Assembly (NCBI GenBank): GCA_004154925.1
Contig: QJNS01000729.1
Span: forward strand, 62,001 to 126,000
Direction of reading: 5' to 3'
Source of the DNA: Monosporascus cannonballus
Taxonomy: Eukaryota; Ascomycota; Sordariomycetes; Xylariales
DNA length: 64,000 bases
Shown here: positions 60,101 to 64,000 of the stretch, one piece after another
How the letters are laid out: each line of letters begins with the position of its first letter
How positions within the stretch are numbered: position 1 is the stretch's first letter
Notes under the pieces: generated by a model
What the model saw: only the letters and a program-made list of their open reading frames with translations
Told to the model about the DNA's origin: nothing
Databases searched by the model: none
Made by a program: the position numbers and the translations under genes

Positions 60101-61510
60101 TACTGCGAATATTAAGGTTTTAAATACGTTAAAAGTTAAGAAAATGCTAAAAAATTTATATAATAATACTTTATCTTATATTCTTATATTCCGTCCTAAT
60201 CGAAAAATTACCTTTAATCGATTAATACGTATTATTTTATATAATTTTAAAAAAATCGCCTTTAGGAATATTTTGGAATATTATTAAATTTCAAAAATAA
60301 TTCGGACTTATAACATAATACCGTAATTATATTATTTTGAAAAATTATTATATTTATTATTAATAAAAAATATTTTTAAATAAAAAAAATATTACGGTAT
60401 TAATATATGCGTTTTTGCGTAAGGCCATAAAAAGTAAATTAATATATATTTTCGAAATCGGTCGTTTAATTACTTAAAGATATTATATATTATTAGATAA
60501 AAAATAAAAATTATTATCCATAATTCGGATTTTAATTACGTTTAAACGATAATTTACAATATTAATCGTATTAATAAAATTAAGGGATATGGATATTAGG
60601 TTAATTTTTTGCATATCCGATTAAAACGTACCTTTATAATATTTAATAATATCTTTTTAAACGATCGAATTAAGAAAATATTAAGATTTTATCGATAAAA
60701 ATAAGAATAAATTGGTTTTAATAATTTACTTATACGTATTAGCAAAATTAAGACTTTTAAATAATATCTTAATTGGATATATAACATTTAAGTAACTTAC
60801 TTATTTTATATTATTATACGGAAATTTCGTTAATAAAGAATCGAAAAATTAACTTTAAACGAAAAATAAAATTAATCGAAAAAATAAAATAAGAAATTAG
60901 GGCGTACCTGAATTTATATAACAAATATTAGGACGAAAACGTACCTAAAGGATTTTGGCCTGGTAAACAGCCGTTATCCATTTCTGAAAACCTTCCGGAT
61001 TTTCTTTATTTTCCGATTAAGATATTCGCATACTTTGTTAACCCCGAAATAGCTTTACGTTAACGCGTAAATCACATAATAATATCAAAGCAAAATATAT
61101 ATTTCGCCAGTTAATTAATAATTAACATACCCGAGCCATACTAGTAAGGACTTATAAAACCCCGTATCAATAAATAGAAAATATATATCAGATTATTAAG
61201 AAATAACCAGAACCCTATTTTATCCTAAGATGGCCAGGCTGAAAAAAGTACAAAAAATCGATTAACGATTAATAATTAAAAAATAAAATATAAAAAATAA
61301 AGAAAAAACTTTTTAACGTAAAAAGTTATCTAAAAAAAAGGACGGAATCTTAAATTAAAAATGTTAAAGGATATACCACGTCAAAGGAGGAAGAATTAAT
61401 TAATAAGGACATAAATACAGTATGCTTATTATGGCGTTAAGTTATTATTATTTTTTACGATAGAATAAGGACGTTTTCCATCGTAAAAAAAAGTTTAAAA
61501 CAAGGCGGGG
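57131..61510. other. AT-rich stretch, possible interior of an LTR element
   Basis: Precedes the LTR at 61,511 and ends in a purine-rich tract with GGCGGGG. Composition is less extreme from about 60,930. No protease, RT or integrase motif could be read, and a matching left LTR was not found in the window, so membership in an element is inference. Confidence 0.4.
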
Positions 61511-61782
61511 TATTACACCCATAGTCAGGCTCGGCTAATCAAAAAGCCCAAGCTTTATATATATATTAAAAAGTTCTTTTTCGCAATAAGTTCAACCCCT
61601 AGGCATCTTTGGCGACCATCACCACTTAGCATGGCTTCTGCCATTTTCGGTCATCAAGGTTCAACACCCTTAATACAATCGAAATTAGTTCTTTATTTTT
61701 TCGATAATCTCATTCCGTACTATGACATAAGATAATTATCCGCATTAATCAAGACTAATTCTCCTTACCCCAGTTCAGTAAT
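61511..61782 (+). repeat. LTR, plus orientation (same family as 50,611-50,894)
   Basis: Starts TATTACACCC after a purine-rich GGCGGGG stretch and ends near TTCAGTAA. It is the less mutated of the two copies and keeps many GC-rich words (AGTCAGGCTCGGC, GGCGACCATC). It may be a 3' LTR of a degraded element to its left. Confidence 0.68.
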
Positions 61783-64000
61783 TACCGACTTAAAAATAAA
61801 ATATAATTGTAAATATAATTTATTTTAATTTACCATAAATAATAATATTTTTTTTATTTTTATATAGAACATAATTTTTTAAAAACCCATTTCGTAAATA
61901 ATTAACATACAAACCCGGCCTTTTTATAGTTATTAAAGAAATAAATAGTTTAATATACGAACTCAACTTTTTACAATATTAATAAATTTATCGAATAATT
62001 TCGGTTACGTGTATGTTTTTTATTTCGAAAAATAAAAAACTATAGTTTAAGAAAAAATCGTAACAAAAATGAATATTTATGAAAAGCAATAATAACGATT
62101 AATTTTTTTAAAAAAATAAAAAAGCTTTTGTTTTGTAAAACGTCTTATATAAAAATCTAATTTATTTTAGATTATTTTATACGATAAAAAAGATATAACG
62201 GAAAATACGACAAATAGTATTTTCGACACTTTGTAATAAACAATACGATTAACTTTGCTAAACAATACAACTGTATATATAAACTTTTCAAAAAAGGCTT
62301 AATATTAAAAAAGTTTAAGACAATAAATATATATATAATAATAATTTAAAAAATTATATATACGTAAACGTTATCCTTAAAATAAAAAACCAAAATTACG
62401 TATTTCGTAAATTAATAAACAAATTATTCTTAAAGAAATCCTAAAATTCTTTCATATCTTTTTTTTGTGATATAATATTTTTAATATTAATTTAATTTAA
62501 TTTGGTTTTATTTTTTTACTTCTATTATTATAATTTGTATTATCTTCGTAAATATTTATTATTATAGCTTTATTACCTTATATTATTTTTAGTTTTTGGC
62601 GTACTTATAATTTTTTTATTCGATTTTGTTTTAGTTTTCGAAAACCCATTTTAAATTTATTTTTGGTTTTAATTTTAATTTTCCTCGATATTATTTTTAT
62701 TAGTTAATTATACAATGTATTATCCAATAGTAATAAATATTAACCTATATTTCGAAAAAACACTTTAGAATATTTTATTCCGAATTTCTAAAGAAGATTA
62801 CACTTTAGCAACTAAGACAACTTATATTATAACGTTAAAAATATACTGTAAAATTTAATAAAATAAAAATATAAGTAAAATATTCACGGCTAATATTATT
62901 AAATAAGGCCGTAATTAAGGTTTAAACCAGATTATAGATAAAAATAATTTCGATTTTATTTCGACCGCTAAAAGTTTCTTAGTTGTTTAATAAAAAGTTC
63001 TTACAGTTTTTCCGCCGAAACTTTGATTTAATTTTTATCGTATATTAAATACTTTTTTCGATACTTAAATAAGTAAATAGTTTTCGACAACAACTTTGTA
63101 TTAAACGGTTTATTGGATATTATATATAACTTTTTAAAAATAATATATAAATAAATTTTACCGAAAAGTTTTAATACATTTAGCAAAATTAAAATTAAAA
63201 ATATTAAAAGTTATACGTTTTACGTTAACGTTAAAACTTACGGATTTATTATTTTGCTTTTATAATTAAATATTATTTTATATTATTCGTATTAATTCTT
63301 TTTATATTAATTTTACGAAATAACGGATTTTCAATATTTAAGTAATTGTAATAAAAAACAATAATACTAATAACGAAAGTTTTACGAATAACAGTGTGGT
63401 ATAACCTTTACGTTTTTAATTTCAGAAAAAATAACCAAAAAATATTATAAAAATAAAAACAGTTAATAAGTTTTGCTTTATACTAGCCGGTAGTAAAAAA
63501 CGAATTAATAAGTAAATAACTGTAAATTTTTTACGCGTTGTATTTTAAAGATTTCAAGCTTAAATTTAATAACGAAAATATCGATAACAAAAACGAAAAT
63601 TACGAAAAAACCGATATCGTATAACAAATCAAAAATTTGAATTTTCTTTTAAGTACGAAAATCGGCGAAAAGATTTTTCTCGAAAGTCCAATAATGCCAG
63701 TAAATATTAAATATTACGATATTCCTATTAAGAAACAACTTCGAATTATACGTATTTTCGAAAAATAAAATAAAAATAGATTAATAAATTATATTTACTT
63801 AAATTCAAAATTAAAGACGAAATTTAATAAATGTTCTATTTATTAAAAATAATAATTTAACGAAAGTCTTATAAAAAAGGTTTTATCTATATTTACACAA
63901 TTGTTTTTTCAAAAAAAAATTAACGATATATTTATTATTAATATTAACGAATACTTTCGTAAATTTCGTTCGAAAACAAATACAAAATTTGCCTATAATA
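61783..64000. other. AT-rich gene-free stretch to the window end
   Basis: RIP-like texture. No gene, no matched repeat. Confidence 0.55.

Overview
The window is chromosomal DNA of a filamentous ascomycete (Pezizomycotina, most likely a Sordariomycete). The genes have short GT-AG introns of about 50-90 bp with CTAAC-like branch points. The products are typical of that group: HP1, a hybrid-kinase fungal phytochrome, a Zn2Cys6 factor and a copper-fist factor. The genome is strongly two-speed. One island of ordinary base composition (about 15,890-48,590) sits between two very AT-rich blocks (1-15,890 and 48,590-64,000). In those blocks CpG persists while CpA-type sites are depleted, and transposon reading frames are full of stops and transition differences. 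That is the appearance of repeat-induced point mutation (RIP).

Left AT-rich block: two diverged pogo/Fot1-like transposase copies (1-1,100 minus; about 3,400-5,100 plus), a pair of 250-bp direct repeats 1 kb apart, and one structurally complete Ty3/gypsy chromovirus (6,293-13,124). The chromovirus has two 374-bp LTRs, a TGTTC target duplication, and recognisable protease, RT, integrase and chromodomain remnants.

Gene island, in order: a conserved fungal zinc-finger/coiled-coil protein (minus, 18,095-20,281, one intron); HP1 with chromodomain and chromoshadow domain (plus, 22,417-23,676, six exons); a 53-residue single-pass membrane protein (plus, 25,098-25,259); a phytochrome histidine kinase/response regulator (minus, 26,412-31,095) broken by three frameshifts; a SET-domain protein (plus, 32,612-33,235); a 0.6-kb AT-rich pocket; a 903-residue Rgt1-like Zn2Cys6 regulator (plus, 34,712-37,543, three exons); and a 414-residue copper-fist regulator (minus, 39,707-41,300, three exons). 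From 41.3 to 48.6 kb I can support no intact gene. That stretch carries degenerate coding-like fragments and a 0.5-kb inverted repeat enclosing a decayed telomere-type (CCCTAA) array.

Right AT-rich block: a solo LTR (about 50,611-50,894) next to a complete mariner-type element with 27-bp TIRs (50,915-52,268), a third pogo/Fot1 copy (about 55,800-57,130), and a second LTR of the solo-LTR family (61,511-61,782), here preceded by a purine-rich tract.

Functionally, the island holds a heterochromatin reader (HP1) and a SET-domain protein amid DNA of the type HP1 normally coats, plus nutrient/metal regulators and a decaying red-light sensor. No operon-like or defence-like cluster is apparent. The strongest unusual signals are the clustered frameshifts in the phytochrome gene, one of them a lost AC unit directly after the chromophore cysteine, and the inverted repeat around a telomere-like array.
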